64,000 nt of DNA from Solen grandis (Eukaryota > Mollusca > Bivalvia > Adapedonta > Solenidae). Shown here piece by piece: positions 22,978 through 35,493 of this stretch. The first letter of the stretch is position 1. Each line of letters opens with the position of its first letter. A model generated the notes under the pieces. The model saw only the letters and a program-made list of their open reading frames with translations, was not told the DNA's origin and did no database searches. The DNA lies in assembly GCA_021229015.1 (NCBI GenBank), contig CM037795.1:16760117-16824116 (forward strand), read 5' to 3'. The translations under genes were made by a program, and so were the position numbers.

Positions 22978-23165
22978 AAACTTATTTATTTTACGTCGAT
23001 TGAGAAACAAGTTCTTACAACTTATACTAATCCCTCTCGACGGTTCCTGGGTTGGACCAGTACTTTGCGCCTGGGAAGGTCATGAATAATTCTTGCCTCC
23101 AACGGGGTTTGAACCACAACCTTTGGATCTGTATTCGGATACGTTACCACTGGACCACGGCGCCC
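22978..23165 (-). mobile_element. tRNA-derived SINE
   Basis: Read on the minus strand from 23165, the head is a tRNA-like segment with an A box (TGGTCCAGTGGTAACG) and a B box (GGTTCAAACCC) about 35 bp apart, the internal promoter of RNA polymerase III. A unique body and an AAAATAAATAAG tail end at about 22978. The head does not fold as an intact tRNA, so this is a SINE and not a tRNA gene. Confidence 0.85.
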
Positions 23166-23806
23166 TTCAAATATATAAATATATTCAGTAGTAATTGATA
23201 TATAAAATGGAAGAAAATATATATTTCTTTACACAATACTGCTCTAAATATTGACAAAGTTGGGATATAACAAAAAAAAATGTAATTACAGTAAATGATA
23301 AATGTACCAGTGTCATTCTTGAAACAATGGTCAGAAAATAAACAGATAAGCAATTTAGGCTGTTCTAGTTTGAAGATGATTGATTAAGAAACGAAGATGC
23401 TAGAGTGTAAACAAATTTATCTAGGAGAACGGACGGACGATGGACAGACATTCAATGATCCTAATAGCTCATCCTTAGAACATGAATGTGCTCAGGCGAG
23501 CTTAAAAAAAAAAAAAAAAAAAATTTTTGCTCTTCATAATTTCAAACGTCAGATTTTTTCAGTTTCAGGCATAAATTGATAATCACCGGTACTTTCCTCC
23601 TCTGTTTTTCAAAGCATCAAAACATGTCATATATGTGGTAACAGATTTACATTGTGAGATAATTATGACTTAACTGCATCGTACAGGAACACAAGAGTAT
23701 TACAAAATGATGCCAAAACATCAACACAGATGTATATGAATATACAGATGGAAAAATGTGTAAAATTAAAATCAATGATATCATAAATGTGTTTAAAGCT
23801 AAAATT

Positions 23807-24450
23807 AATTTGGAAAAGTTAGAGTAATTAAATATAATAATATATGAGAAAAAAAAATCATGAAAAAGTACTGCAGGTTACAGTCTGTTAACCATCCTAT
23901 GTTTGAAGATATGTACAGATCTTACTGACAGCTATCATTTTCAAAGTTGTAAAATTCACGGTTAGATGAACAAATCACTATCAACAATGCATGTCTTGGG
24001 TACAATTTCACAATATATTTGTAATCTTATTTTTGCTGATTAAAAATCCGACCATAAAAATACTCTAACCAGTCACAAAATGCAAACAAACCAATAATAC
24101 AACATACCCAAAAAATCCAATAAAACATGATGATACATGACGATGTAGATAGGCTGTAAGAAAATAGGATTTGTCTCAAATTCCAAAAATACTTACTGCA
24201 AAGTAATATGTAATTCCTTAAGTAAGGAAGAAACACATTTCACTGATCCTGTTTTTAAAATATCAAATTAAATTTCCCAAAATGAATAATTAAGAATTAT
24301 TTTAATAACAATAAAGGGGTTGTTGGAATTGGGGCCAATATTTTGATCTTTAGACCAAATTAATTTTTTTATAACACTGGAAAATAAATTTGGAAAAGTC
24401 AGAGTAATTTTAATATAATAACATATGAGAAAATATCATGAAAAGGGACA
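23807..24450. repeat. Pair of direct repeats, about 65 bp each
   Basis: AATTTGGAAAAGTTAGAGTAA and the following AATATAATAATATATGAG at about 23807-23870 recur with small changes at about 24386-24450. The cause is unknown. Confidence 0.55.
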
Positions 24451-25228
24451 GGTTATTATTTGATAAATGTGTTAGAAAATGGTAAAAAAAACAACAGGCA
24501 GAACCAAGCTATGTTCACCTTCTAAATAACATTTAAAACATGTAATAGTTCAGGATACTAAAAGAGTTGTTTGTTTTAACAATTACTATATTACTACTAC
24601 AATAAAAAATTTCTATGATGGACTTTATCAAGCATTCAAATCCAATTATAGAAATAGCCTGGAGCTGTACTTGGACATACAGCACAGTTCAAATATAACC
24701 CTGGGTCCAAGTCCAGGCATTAGATTCTAATATTCTAGTCACTTGTAATATTTTTTTCTAAAAAACAAATTTTGTATATTGAATTAATTAAAGCAATGTT
24801 CTATCAGTACTTGCTACTTTTTTTGTATTACAAATCCGAGTATATAAATATTACCTTGAAAAATCAAATTTCCAATTTCGTCAAAAAACACTTTTTTCAA
24901 AACTGAAAAAGGTCCCATATCCTTTCCCAAAGGAAGAAAAAAACAAACAAAAAACACATATCACTGAAACAAGAGAATCACATGCGGATGTCAATGCTCG
25001 TCTGTTTTGTGTTTTAAAAAGGGGGGAAAAACAGGTCAAAAAGGACCTAAGAGTTACAGCCCTTGACGAGAATTTAACCCTTGTGATAGTGAACAAGGAT
25101 ATGAGGTTTGATGACAGACATTTAGTACTTTAAAAGTTATGGCCAAGGTTAAAGGTTTTCACAACAACAATGCCAAAGACAAAATCTCGACAGTCCTCAT
25201 ATCGCTGAAAAGCAAAAAATTATCATCA
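24451..25228. other. Probable 3' region of the minus-strand gene at 25229
   Basis: No gene of its own is visible. It lies directly downstream of the stop codon of the exon at 25229-25399, so at least the right part may be 3' UTR. Confidence 0.35.
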
Positions 25229-25399
25229 TCAGCAGAACTCTTCTGATTCACTGGTCACTGTCAGGTTGTCAAACTCTGTGTCCACCTCGTCCAGTAACCA
25301 TGGCGACTCCTCAATCACAAGGGAGATAAGCCTATCTAGGTACCACTTCTGTTTACTTGCTTCTGTCACAATTTCTTGAAGAAATGTCACAACCTCCTC
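25229..25399 (-). CDS. C-terminal exon of an unidentified protein
   Basis: A pyrimidine-rich acceptor, TTTTCTCATTCCAG, precedes a phase-0 exon of 57 codons including the TGA stop at 25229-25231. It reads EEVVTFLQEIVTEASKQKWY, then an LDRLISLVIEESPWLLDEV stretch, and ends in an acidic tail (SESEEFC). The pattern is amphipathic helix followed by an acidic C-terminus, typical of the end of an intracellular protein. I do not recognise the family. Upstream exons should lie to the right, but the assembly gap at 25735-25834 interrupts the search. The ATG just before the acceptor belongs to the intron and is not the start. Confidence 0.65.
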   Translation of the reverse strand, partial: EEVVTFLQEIVTEASKQKWYLDRLISLVIEESPWLLDEVDTEFDNLTVTSESEEFC

Positions 25400-25734
25400 C
25401 TGGAATGAGAAAATCATTCAAGATAAATAATAGCTACAGAGTCAGGAGCATTTCTTTGAAAATTTGGAACAAAAACACAGAATCATTTCAGCTAAAGAAT
25501 TCATGACAGGGAAACAATCGGTTAACAAAAGTTAAAGATAAGGCTTAATTAAGGCTAGTGTCAAACCTAGAGAGCTAATGTACTTGATGATTTATTGAAA
25601 ATTGATGGCCATCTTGAAAGTATTCTAAGCTAGAAGTACATATGATGCTGTCACATTTGGCTAAGTTTTAATTCGTCTTATTGTGCCAAGAATAAATTTA
25701 CTGAATACTAAATACAAATCAAATTTACTTCATA

Positions 25735-25834
25735 NNNNNNNNNNNNNNNNNNNNNNNNNNNNNNNNNNNNNNNNNNNNNNNNNNNNNNNNNNNNNNNNNN
25801 NNNNNNNNNNNNNNNNNNNNNNNNNNNNNNNNNN
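25735..25834. other. Assembly gap (100 N)
   Basis: Exactly 100 N, the usual placeholder for a gap of unknown size. Any exon of the minus-strand gene that ends at 25229 could be lost here. Confidence 0.99.
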
Positions 25835-26560
25835 AGTCAGGTAAAATAAAATCAATGTTTAACAGAGGGTGACTTTAAGTAGACCCTGTGCAACACTGAA
25901 AATCCTGAGCAATGCAACTGAACCTATCAATGTGCACTTCCTTGTATGGAAGATGAAATACACAGAGACTGGAGTTTGTCTGGCTTCCTTCAGTCAATGA
26001 TATCTCATCTGGATTACATTTCTGTTGAATTTGTGTTAAGAAAGAACATAACTTTTGGTTTACATTTCTATCTAGCATCTTTGGTGAGAAAAAAGATTTA
26101 GTTTAACAGTTTCTCTGCAGCATTTGTGGTAAGAAAAAACAACACACATTTTGTTTCACATCTTTTTAGTATTTGTAATGAAACATTTTTCCTCATGGGA
26201 TTTTAATATGTATTTAAATACATTTCAAATGTAATCTGAATTAAGATTTGCAATTTAAGAAAGCTGAATTAAATGCACTGACATAAAGAAATGGGAGAAA
26301 TGTCCTGTTGCACTTATACTGACATAAGCAAAATTTATCATTTCAGGTGTAATTGCTCAGGGATTATTAAAGGCTGAGATTTTAAGAGATTTGCTTTATA
26401 TTTTGCTTAAAACTTCAATGAAATCTGTTAAATAAGAGAAAAATACTTAAAAGATGGTATAAATCAGCTATATTTAAGACAGCAACACAAAAGAGCTAGT
26501 TATTATGTTAAAAAGAAATATATTAACAAAAATCTTATTAATGATATAGATTAACTATTT
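25835..26560. other. No gene seen
   Basis: A 67-codon minus-strand ORF at 25875-26078 has cysteines and a possible Met but no supporting splice site or motif. Duplicated short phrases (AAGAAAGAACATAACTTTTGG and AAGAAAAAACAACACACATTTTG) near 26040 and 26130 suggest a local tandem duplication. Confidence 0.4.
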
Positions 26561-26801
26561 AACCCTTTCCCTCATATAGACTCATAATTTGACGTACTCA
26601 ATAGGTACCACATAAAGCCTGATCTGAAGAAAACCACAGTTAAACCTTACCAAATTTAATTATAAATTCCTCATTTCCACACCACTGAGGAGCAGCGAAC
26701 AGTATAAAACCTGATCAGCCTGCGAGTTACTCGCAGGTTGATCTGGTTTTATGCTGTTCGCTTAGGTCTTTTCATGGTGTCCTCTATGAGGGAAAGGGTT
26801 A
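26561..26801 (+). mobile_element. Hairpin MITE family 1, copy B
   Basis: TTAA-bounded copy with an AT insertion after GACTCAT and a CTTAGG variant in the right arm (GTTCGCTTAGG). The central palindrome is nearly intact. Confidence 0.93.
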
Positions 26802-27213
26802 AAATCAATGGCAGTTACCCTGCTAACAATTTTCATAATTATATTTTATATTTTCCAAGAAGTGATTTGAATAAGAATTTAAGGTCAAAGGTCAGGGTGA
26901 GATTTATATAGAACACAATAGATGACACATTTTATGATTGAGTACAAATCAAAGTGCCCAGAATTCCCCCTTTTTTAGCCCCCATGAAAACTTAAATACT
27001 ATAAAATAATAAATTTTGATGTGACATTATTTGGTTGATAGGGTACTTCACATTTGTTCAAATGTGCTCTGCATCCTATGTTTTTACTTCTGCATTTTAA
27101 AGATGAAGAATAACTCAAACTATGATATTCATCACAATGGACATATCTCCAATAAAACAAAACCGATCAAGAACAGATTAGGACATATTTCAATCATTAA
27201 ATCAGTATCCCAA

Positions 27214-27500
27214 ATCACAAGGTCATGTGACATTTCACAACTAATCAAGACTGCAACATTTCAAAAAATGATCACATGATATCTGGCAGCCAATCAAAAT
27301 TTTTTTAACAAGATTCCATGACAACACAGTATTCAATCCCTGAGATATCATCTAAAATCATCCAAACAGCATCATACATGACAAGGTCATGTGACATTTC
27401 ATAGACTATCAAAATTGCAATTATGATCACATGACATTTCCTGACAACCAATCAAAATGATTATACAAGATCCCCTGACACGCCCACGGTCACAGCCAAT
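27214..27500. promoter_or_regulatory. Duplicated module of TCATGTGA E-boxes and CCAAT boxes
   Basis: Two imperfect units about 163 bp apart each carry GGTCATGTGAC, then GATCACATGA, then CCAATCAAAAT (27220, 27270, 27290 and 27385, 27425, 27448). A third CCAAT box follows at 27496 and an ATG in AAGATGG context at about 27521. TCATGTGA/TCACATGA is the E-box preferred by MITF/TFE-type bHLH-zip factors and CCAAT is the NF-Y site. Promoter function is inferred from motif clustering alone. Confidence 0.4.
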
Positions 27501-28229
27501 CAGACTGCATTTAAGATAAGATGGCATCTCATATTCATGACAAGCGTTCTGCTGTTTGCACATCTGTATCATCAATGTTTATCCAGAATCAATTGAAACC
27601 TCAGAGGCCTTGGAAGTCAGAAAAATTAAAAATCCAGGAAACCATTTATCACCATCTTTGTTTTGGGCCAATCATCTTCCCTTTATTAATCATGAATCAA
27701 TGCTTAAGATTGCAGAGTACTATATTTTCAGCTTCAATTTGCATCATTCTATGGAGTTTCCTCAGAATCAACCACCACTGAAAATAATTGCAATCGGTAC
27801 ATATCAATATTAAACAACACATCTTTAAGCTTTTGATATTTATATTTCAACTAATATAGTAAAGAACGTGTTATCAACACACCTTATTAAACATTTCATA
27901 CAACTCTTGGCTTAATTAAGCAAAAATGCTTTAACAAACTCTAGACACTGCTTTGACAATAATCTTTATCAGTCAAATTCATAAAATATGAGCAGATAAT
28001 TCCCCCCCCCCCCCCTTTTTTTTTGCAGATACAACCCCCACGTCAATTTTTTCAAGTGGTTGGGGTCCTCATGATGATTCATCCTTTATTTGATTAAATA
28101 CAAAACTGAAGCGATTGATGTAGATTGTTCTAGTCTCTCCTACATTACAACAACAACAATACTATTAAATCTTACAGAATAAAAACCTGACCTGCTCTAA
28201 GAATTTTCTTTGTGATAATCCTTGGGTTT

Positions 28230-28500
28230 GCCTCTGCACATCAAGTTTTTTCAGTCATTTGAGTACTATGATGTGTCACTGTGATATCATGATGTAGACA
28301 AGTATCAGGAAATCCTGACACATTATCCTGACACTTGGCTAATCACTACTGGACTTTATGCTGAGTGCCAAGAGAGGGATCAGACATACAAATATCGTAT
28401 TTAACAAATATCGTTTTAACAATTTTGGTACTTTTTGTATGATCTAACTGACCTCCCAGTTACAAGGTGGACACCTTTTCACCACTTGTCCACAGGGCCT
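28230..28500 (-). mobile_element. Diverged tRNA-derived SINE
   Basis: The tRNA-like head on the minus strand starts near 28500 (GGCCCTGTGGACAAGTGGTG), and the body continues through GCACTCAGCATAAAG and GTGTCAGGATAATGTGTCAG to a TACTGAAA-type end relic near 28250. It is the same family as 39360-39662 and 44768-45066, more diverged. Confidence 0.6.
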
Positions 28501-29438
28501 GGTGGGTTGCAATTTTTTGACAAGATTGACATGAGGTCAGAATGCAGAACCAGTGGCAGACATTTTTCCAATAGCAAAATTTGCTATTCATCCAAGGTTC
28601 AACAGGGAAAAATAAAAGTTCTCAAATAATCGCAAGACTTGGAAAACCTAGACTGTTTCTTCATCTAGTGCTTACAATTCCCTCCTATCCCATTATTTCT
28701 GTACTGTTTAACAATGAAGTCTACACCAGAACTGTAAACAGATGTCAAATTAAGCACAGTGCTTGGCAAATTTCTCACAATGCTCCGAAAATTAACATAA
28801 CACGAAATGGTCTTATACCAAATGTTCATAACTTACCAATGAAAAGCTGTATATGAGCTCCACAAACAAGTACATGTGAATCTTTCTTTCAATAGTTTTT
28901 TTTTTTTTATTCAATAACCTTCGACAACATTTGGAGAAACAGGTCACCAAGTTTGGTCAATTGCTAAAAGTGCTTGGAAAGTTGCTCTTTGTACTATCAA
29001 ATTTATACCATATTTTGAGATAAGTTCGAAATAGGTTTTCATTCATTGAACTTTTTTCCACTGCAGGAATTAATTCAAGATAAAAATAGACTTCTGTGTG
29101 TGGTTGCAAATGCTGATACTAACATTCTAATGGTAGGAGACAGAAAATCAAAGATAGCATTAACTAATACAGTTTAAAGATGCATTTCCAACCTGATGAA
29201 TGATTTTCTTACAGAACATCATATTATTTATTATTAAATAATAACTCATGCAACTCCTACATAAAATGCTTACATATGAATATATGCCTTAGGAAATTCT
29301 GACATTATTTTGCCAGCTTTTTCAAAAATACAAATATACTAAAAAGCATTATCATAATATATTCTAACTCAAACACTGTCAGATAAAGTCATCACTAAAG
29401 TAAAACCAAGCATCTGCAATTATAAAGAACAGTCTTAC
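28501..29438. other. No gene seen
   Basis: AT-rich sequence with a T-run near 28896-28908. ORFs at 28435-28856 are readings across the SINE edge or chance. Confidence 0.4.
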
Positions 29439-29552
29439 CTTCACATGGGAAAACCTTATATGGAAGAACTGAACTCCTTCGCAGCAGACGTGACTCTGCC
29501 AAAATACATATCTGGCGTGACATCGTATCAATGTATGACTGGGCGATAACAG
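29439..29552 (-). CDS. Candidate coding exon, unidentified
   Basis: The minus strand is open from an in-frame stop near 29590 down to a consensus donor, GAAG|GTAAGA, at 29438-29439. A plausible acceptor, CTGTCTGTTATCGCCCAG, places the start at 29552. The reading is SYIDTMSRQICILAESRLL and then RRSSVLPYKVFPCE, with one base left over. If it is a first coding exon, the ATG at 29521-29523 would be used. The composition is protein-like, but no family is recognised and the link to 25229-25399 is only positional. Confidence 0.35.
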
Positions 29553-29649
29553 ACAGTTCGAACAATATCTTTCCCAAACGGAACAGATATTAAAAAAAGA
29601 AAATACGCAAGTAAGAAAAATAATAATCCTTCATAACCAATGCCAGTCA

Positions 29650-29880
29650 GAAAATCTGCTATCCAACATATATAGAGTATGTCTTAACTAAACCCATTTC
29701 TATCGGAAGCATTCCGGCTCCCCATTTTCCAGTCTCCTCTGGCAGCATGAGTCAACGTGACTGATTATAATAAGTCAGAAGATATACTGATCCGCACAAT
29801 AGAAGTTTGCTTGGCTGCTACTGCTGCTCATTCCACACCAGCCACCATATTGGCATACCGATACTTTTGACTGAGATAAA
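29650..29880 (-). promoter_or_regulatory. Candidate promoter or first exon region
   Basis: On the minus strand a CCAATATGGTGG stretch near 29850 combines a CCAAT box with a YY1-like ATGG, followed by GC-balanced unique DNA. It sits just upstream of the exon candidate at 29439-29552. Evidence is compositional only. Confidence 0.25.
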
Positions 29881-30146
29881 AAGGAACCATCATGTAAGGA
29901 CTACCAATTAAGGCTTCCTTTCCACTTATACTTCTTGGTAAGCTGTGATGGAAACTTTTATCAATTATAAAATATGATGGTCTCTTTTATTTCATTATCT
30001 ATCATAAGTTACCAATCACCTAAAGAGATTTCCTCTTTCTTTTTTAAATTTATTTAAAGATTTGGCACAAATCATACTATTTATCTTATCCTAAAAAATA
30101 TCAATTCCACACACGGCGGCAATTAATTGTCGCAGCGCATATATTC

Positions 30147-30527
30147 ATGAGTCTTTTGCAGCCTGCAAACTTGAAATTAAAAAACCATCTTGAAACAAGA
30201 CACTATCTAAATCCTGTCCCTGCCTATATTCCTTACTGGTCTTTGTTGTTCCCTTGTCCCCTGAGAGCCAAGGAGTGCCAAGCCATCACATCTACAGAAC
30301 CTGAGCACACATGTACAAGAGCGCTGCCTTCCCGAGCAAGCCGTGCCGCTACGACCTACTGCAGTAATTATTTATCAACTTTTTTTAGACAGTATAGTAC
30401 TTCTCGCAAGAAAAGAAAAAATCCAATGATGCAGTACTCTGCCAGCTTTCTTAAAACTGATGAACATTGGAGAAGCATTCAGCAGATATTACTAGATAAT
30501 CCACCAGACAGGCAAAGTTGCTTGTAA
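30147..30527 (+). CDS. Hypothetical ORF of 126 codons, weak
   Basis: ATG-initiated plus-strand ORF in a locally GC-richer segment. The product is basic (pI would be high) with no signal peptide, membrane segment or motif that I recognise. Length alone is mildly unusual for this AT-rich window. The strand conflicts with the minus-strand exon candidates around it, so it may be an accident of an exon or UTR on the other strand. Confidence 0.18.
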   Translation: MSLLQPANLKLKNHLETRHYLNPVPAYIPYWSLLFPCPLRAKECQAITSTEPEHTCTRALPSRASRAATTYCSNYLSTFFRQYSTSRKKRKNPMMQYSASFLKTDEHWRSIQQILLDNPPDRQSCL

Positions 30528-30699
30528 ATGCCATTTTACGTCAGAGCAAGAAACTTGGTGCAGAAATCATTTCCTGTTAAAAGGCATGATGGGTAACAGC
30601 CGGCTATCATTACTATAATTAAGCTTAGGCCCGGAATGTTCGAGCAACAAGAAAACCGTACGATCATTTTTCTTATGAACACATTAAAGAACAACTTAC

Positions 30700-30786
30700 C
30701 TGGTTCCTGCAATTGAAACAGTATATATAAGGTCCAATTTCAAGAAGCCATCCTTTTGCAATGGTTAGATGTGTTCTGGCAAAGTC
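30700..30786 (-). CDS. Candidate 87-bp coding exon, unidentified
   Basis: Bounded by a TCTCTCTACAG acceptor (AG at 30787-30788) and a perfect CAG|GTAAGT donor (GT at 30698-30699). The phase-0 to phase-0 reading is DFARTHLTIAKGWLLEIGPY followed by IYCFNCRNQ, with a CxxC pair. The sequence just upstream (30789-30897) is also open in a different frame, so a longer untranslated or alternatively spliced exon is possible. The strong splice sites are the main evidence. Confidence 0.4.
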
Positions 30787-30899
30787 CTGTAGAGAGACTC
30801 TATACAGCTGAGGCCATATTCTGCTGTCCACACGTAGCAGCAATACTTTTCTCTGTATTCTCTCATCGCCTCACAGTCCAAATCTTCCAACTTAATAAT

Positions 30900-32660
30900 G
30901 ATAAGTAACCATATAAGAATCCAACCACTGACAACATTTCACGGCACTGCAGGCCAGAGCGACACATCCTCTGTACGAACCATTTTCTATATGAAACCAT
31001 GCCTGCATACAGTGGCTCGTCTGTGTGCTAGGAAGAACTAGACAGACTCTATTGATTTTTACGTCAATTGGGAAACCACGCCGACTAACCAACAATACAC
31101 ACAAAACACACTTGTCAGCAAAAATTCCTCTAGATTCTACAGCCTCTGCTCTCCAAAATTAACTTTTAACAAAAATTTAAAGCGCTTTCCTTAATTTGGG
31201 AAAAAACAGCAGAAAAAATCCTGACCTAGTTCCGATGCAAGCAGGTAATTCCTGAGACTGGATCGCTGTTCAGATTGCCTTTCTGTCTCAAAAAACAAAA
31301 TAAAATTAAAATCTGTTCTAAAAATATCGTGCTCTGATGTAGCATTCAGGCTGAAATGAGTTTGGTTTTACGACATTGTAACGCATATACATGCAAGCAA
31401 TATGGCGGTGCGTTGGAAATTTGGTTTGCTTGGAACTATTTTGTAAATAATGTCTTCAAATCTGAGTCTTCAAAGCTAATTAATCAGCAGCTAGTTAAAA
31501 GATCCAATTATTGCATAAATACAGACAGAATCACACCCGCCAGCCTTCCATATGGTACAGCATGGAGTTTGACCTTTTCTTGGGAGGCATCATGCTATCG
31601 TTGCATGATCTCTTCCAATACTTACAGAACTACAGGCACGGTCTAAAAGAAATTTAAACCCCGATTAAGGCCGCGGATAAAAAAGGAAGAGAAATAGATA
31701 AATCTGCTTTTACTGTGGATCTAACTTATTGTAAATATGTTGAGAATCGGCTTGGAAGATGGAGGTCTGCAGAGTATGGGCAGACATTCTAACAACTGCT
31801 GCAGCGCTTCTTCCTCCGCCTTGCACACTTACACACACAAAAATACATGACTCTGCAATACTCAATAGTGTGTGAAGAATTAAGTTTAAGGCTTTAACTC
31901 TCAAATATGAGCCAGTGTTCCAATAACTATTACACAAACATCAATAAAAACATACTGGTATGGGAGAAAAAAATGCTGACGAGAAAAATCGCATGATCAA
32001 CAGAGACAGGCCAATGACAGGTTTGATACAGGATGAAATGCAATAGGGATTTCTACAGCTGCAAGTTTTTCAGCTCCGCTCCCCTAAATGTTAGCACCAA
32101 AACATGGAGGCATTCTTGTCTCCAACAGGTTGCAGACCTATGGAAAAGAGCTCATCTCTGCATCAAATGCTAATGAGACTGTTTTGTGCAGAAAGGGGCT
32201 GTCAGATATTCCCTAACTGCAACCTCATAGCCTCTTCAAAACCTGTTACAGTCCCTTCTCCTGTTAGTATAATACAAAACCGTAAGGTTTTCGCCGAAAA
32301 AACCTCGCAGCAGAGCCGGAGCCAACCCAACCGTGCATATAGACATTGTTCCAAAATTAGAAGCAATATTAATGTAGGTCGTCGCTTAACTTCAGATGCT
32401 TAACTGACTTAGAGAATATTCCCTGCACGCCCAATGTTCCAACGATCTCCAAGTAAATGGTGTTTTCACCAGGCCTATCGAATACTTTTCATTATCTGCA
32501 AAACATGCTTCTTCAATGTACATTACAGTGGTACTAACTTGCACAAAAATCCTTCAATATTGATTAGTTGGGTAGATGCAAACTTCTCCTCTGTTTTTAT
32601 GCAAACTTTGTCCAAATTTTCCCAGAGCCTTCGCATCACAGGTACTATGTAATTGTAGGA
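30900..32660. other. GC-richer, repeat-poor island without a resolved gene
   Basis: Several ORFs of 70 to 99 codons lie on both strands (30892-31104 minus, 31356-31646 plus, 32104-32403 plus), two with ATG starts. No motif is recognised. Together with 29.6-30.5 kb this is the least AT-biased and least repetitive block of the centre, as expected of promoters, alternative first exons or conserved non-coding sequence. Confidence 0.3.
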
Positions 32661-35493
32661 GACAAATTGCTATTCTAAAATATTTGTAATAAGGAATGAG
32701 GCAGAGGTCTCCAAATGAGGCGGTCTTCACAGGAAGTCAGCCAGAGCAAGCTTATGACAGGAGAGTAGTTCCTCCATTTTGAAGTCATTTATTATGTAAC
32801 ACATGGCAGTCTTATTTTCATGGTAGTTTTGTTTAATACACAAATGATACGGTTTCTCAAAATCGATATACTTAGTCTTACCTTGTAGATGTATTTTTCT
32901 TGTATAGTCTGATCATCACTTTAACATTTAAAAAGAAATTGGGTCACCATACTTACACTTATTTCATTAAAGAGTGTACTTTAAAATGCATTCTAATTTT
33001 CTGGCTAATTTTGTAGCTGGAATCTGAAAATAGGACCATGACTAGGGTTAAAATGGTGGTCAGTGGATACACTGCAATGAACCAGGGTCTAATTCTTCTC
33101 TTTGAACATAGCACAACATTTTTATAGCATAAGCAGTGAAGGAAGCTCCATCCTGAGGTTTTTCGACAGGCTTGAGAGCAATCAAGCAAGAATTTATCGG
33201 TGTACATATTATTACGTATGCAGACAAGTGAAATTCATGCGCGCAGTATAAGTGATTATAGGCAAAGAAAAGCTTTAAAACCAGAACCACAGACATTGGA
33301 TTTTTCAGTTCCTGAAAATGTAAGTGGCTCTGATCAGGGGCTGATGCGATCTAGTTCTATATAATTGGGTGATTTACAGACTTATCCTGGATGCTTTGAC
33401 AAATTTCTCAGGAATGAAATGGCAAACATGCCCCTGTTTGAAGCAAGTTTCTATATCATAAACTACTGAAAGCATCCCTATTGCATTTATCAACAGACGT
33501 CTGCTACTACCAAAATGTGATCACAAAGTCTGCCAACACTGCTCTGGGTTTCTAAATAAAAACAATAATTGCTTAAGTCTCGAGCAAATGACTAATTGTG
33601 CACATGAACAAAGTGCAAGGAGGCAAAAGTGTTTAAGTAGACAGGCAAAGATGATCATTACATATAATATTGATAGTAATTGATCGGCTACGTAAGTCCT
33701 ATACCATAACACGAGGAAAAAAACCTGGAAGGGGGGGAATAGATTATCTTAGAAGGATAGACACTGGATATATTCAGGGATGAGACACAAGAAAGACAAG
33801 GAGTAGGCGTGACTGCTGACTGGTCCATTGATTTTAATTTCCAATGAGAAAATATAAATATGCAAGTATTAGTCTGTTATGATGTAATGTTAGTCACTTA
33901 AGATAAACTGAACTGAAACAATAATGCTTAGAAATGAGTAATGATGCAATACTGCAAGATGGCCATAGTTGTCATTCCTTCCAAAAATAGCACATTATTT
34001 TTTAGCTAGGAATAATTGAATATAAGTTGCAATACCTAATAATAATAATTTACTCATATGATTTGAAAAAAAAGAAGAAAAAAAGATCAACGATAACTAA
34101 AGGTCATTTAATAATTACCCCTGCATCCCAGTGACCTTTCATTTTCAAAAAGCAATATTTTGCAAGTTCTTAAAGTTGCACAACTCAAACTCAACTTCAA
34201 ATGTAGAAACAAATTTCTACATTTACTGATGAATTAATTCCTTCTTGTTTAAAAAGCCAACAATGCAAAAATAAAAACTCGGTGAAATAAAAAGCCTTTA
34301 CAGTATTTATCACAAGAGAGTCAATTTTATTTTCATGCTGTCAAGGATATATGCCATTCTTATTTATAAAGTACTCACATTCATCATGCAGTTTAAATAA
34401 AAATGCTTTTTTTATGGCTATCTTCATCTATGCATTGTGGTGAGAAGTATTTGTGCTTAAACAGAGAAAAACGGAAACCAGACCAACCTTGAAAACTCAT
34501 TTAATTGTATTTAAACAAATTTTATTAGAAGCATTCTTTTTATTGTGTACATGTGTTATATGCCATGACATGCTTTACGGAGCATCAAACTCGTAAATGG
34601 TAGAGACAATCAGCCAGCCAGAATATTGTCCGTACCCATGGGCATTCGGACAGATACACTGCCGTCAACATCCCTGGTTACTTAGAGACATGACATTATG
34701 AGAATGAGGCCATTTATGGCAAACAAATCAACCTTTTTTAAAAAAAAAATGAGCAGATTTTCTGGATGGAATTCTGAGTACTATATTATAATGATAACTT
34801 ATTCAATCAACTATACATATTATCAATATGTCCAATTGGGTTGACAATTACTTCCATGTGTACCATGAGCAACATGCTGACTTCATCTAATTGATGTTGC
34901 TGTTCAAACTTATTCAAGTACTGTGTGAATGCAATCTTAGTCAAATAAAAAAAATCATTAAATGAAGAGGAATTTTTGTTACTTACATGGCGATAAAATT
35001 ATATAATATTTTCTTTTTAAAACAGTAGAAATAAAAACTGATAGGGATCTAGTAGGTACAATTTGATTCATTAATAATAAACTATTTTCTAATAGTATTT
35101 ATCACATGACATTTCTTGTTTTCCATGTAATATAAGCATTACGTAATTTTTATATTCAACACATTTAATATAACATTGTACGTCAATAATAACCCTATAC
35201 AATTCATAGGGTAAAAACAATGTGCAAAAACATGCGCAAAATGTCAAAACATTATATTTCCAAAAATCATGTGATAAATAGAATTTCATATTGTTGTCAT
35301 ATAAAATTTGAAAATGGTAAAAAGCTGACCAGAGGCTTTTTTTTTTATCATTTTCTTGAACTTTTTTTTAAATAAAATTCTATATTATATGATAACTCAT
35401 GTGAAATCCTTTATATACCAGTTTAAAACAAATATACATATATTTTATAAATGTATTTTTATTTGCAGTTATTAATGTGCACCAATGTAAGTC
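32661..35493. other. No gene seen
   Basis: ORFs at 32959-33296 on the minus strand overlap in two frames and have no flanking splice sites. A GC-richer stretch near 34570-34690 stands out slightly but cannot be assigned. Confidence 0.4.

Noticed and set aside
23095..23165. tRNA gene
   Set aside because: A and B boxes are present, but the cloverleaf is not intact and a SINE body follows.
27521..27813. 86-codon ORF behind the CCAAT boxes
   Set aside because: The ATG context is fair, but the reading overlaps another frame of equal length, is AT-rich and has no motif.
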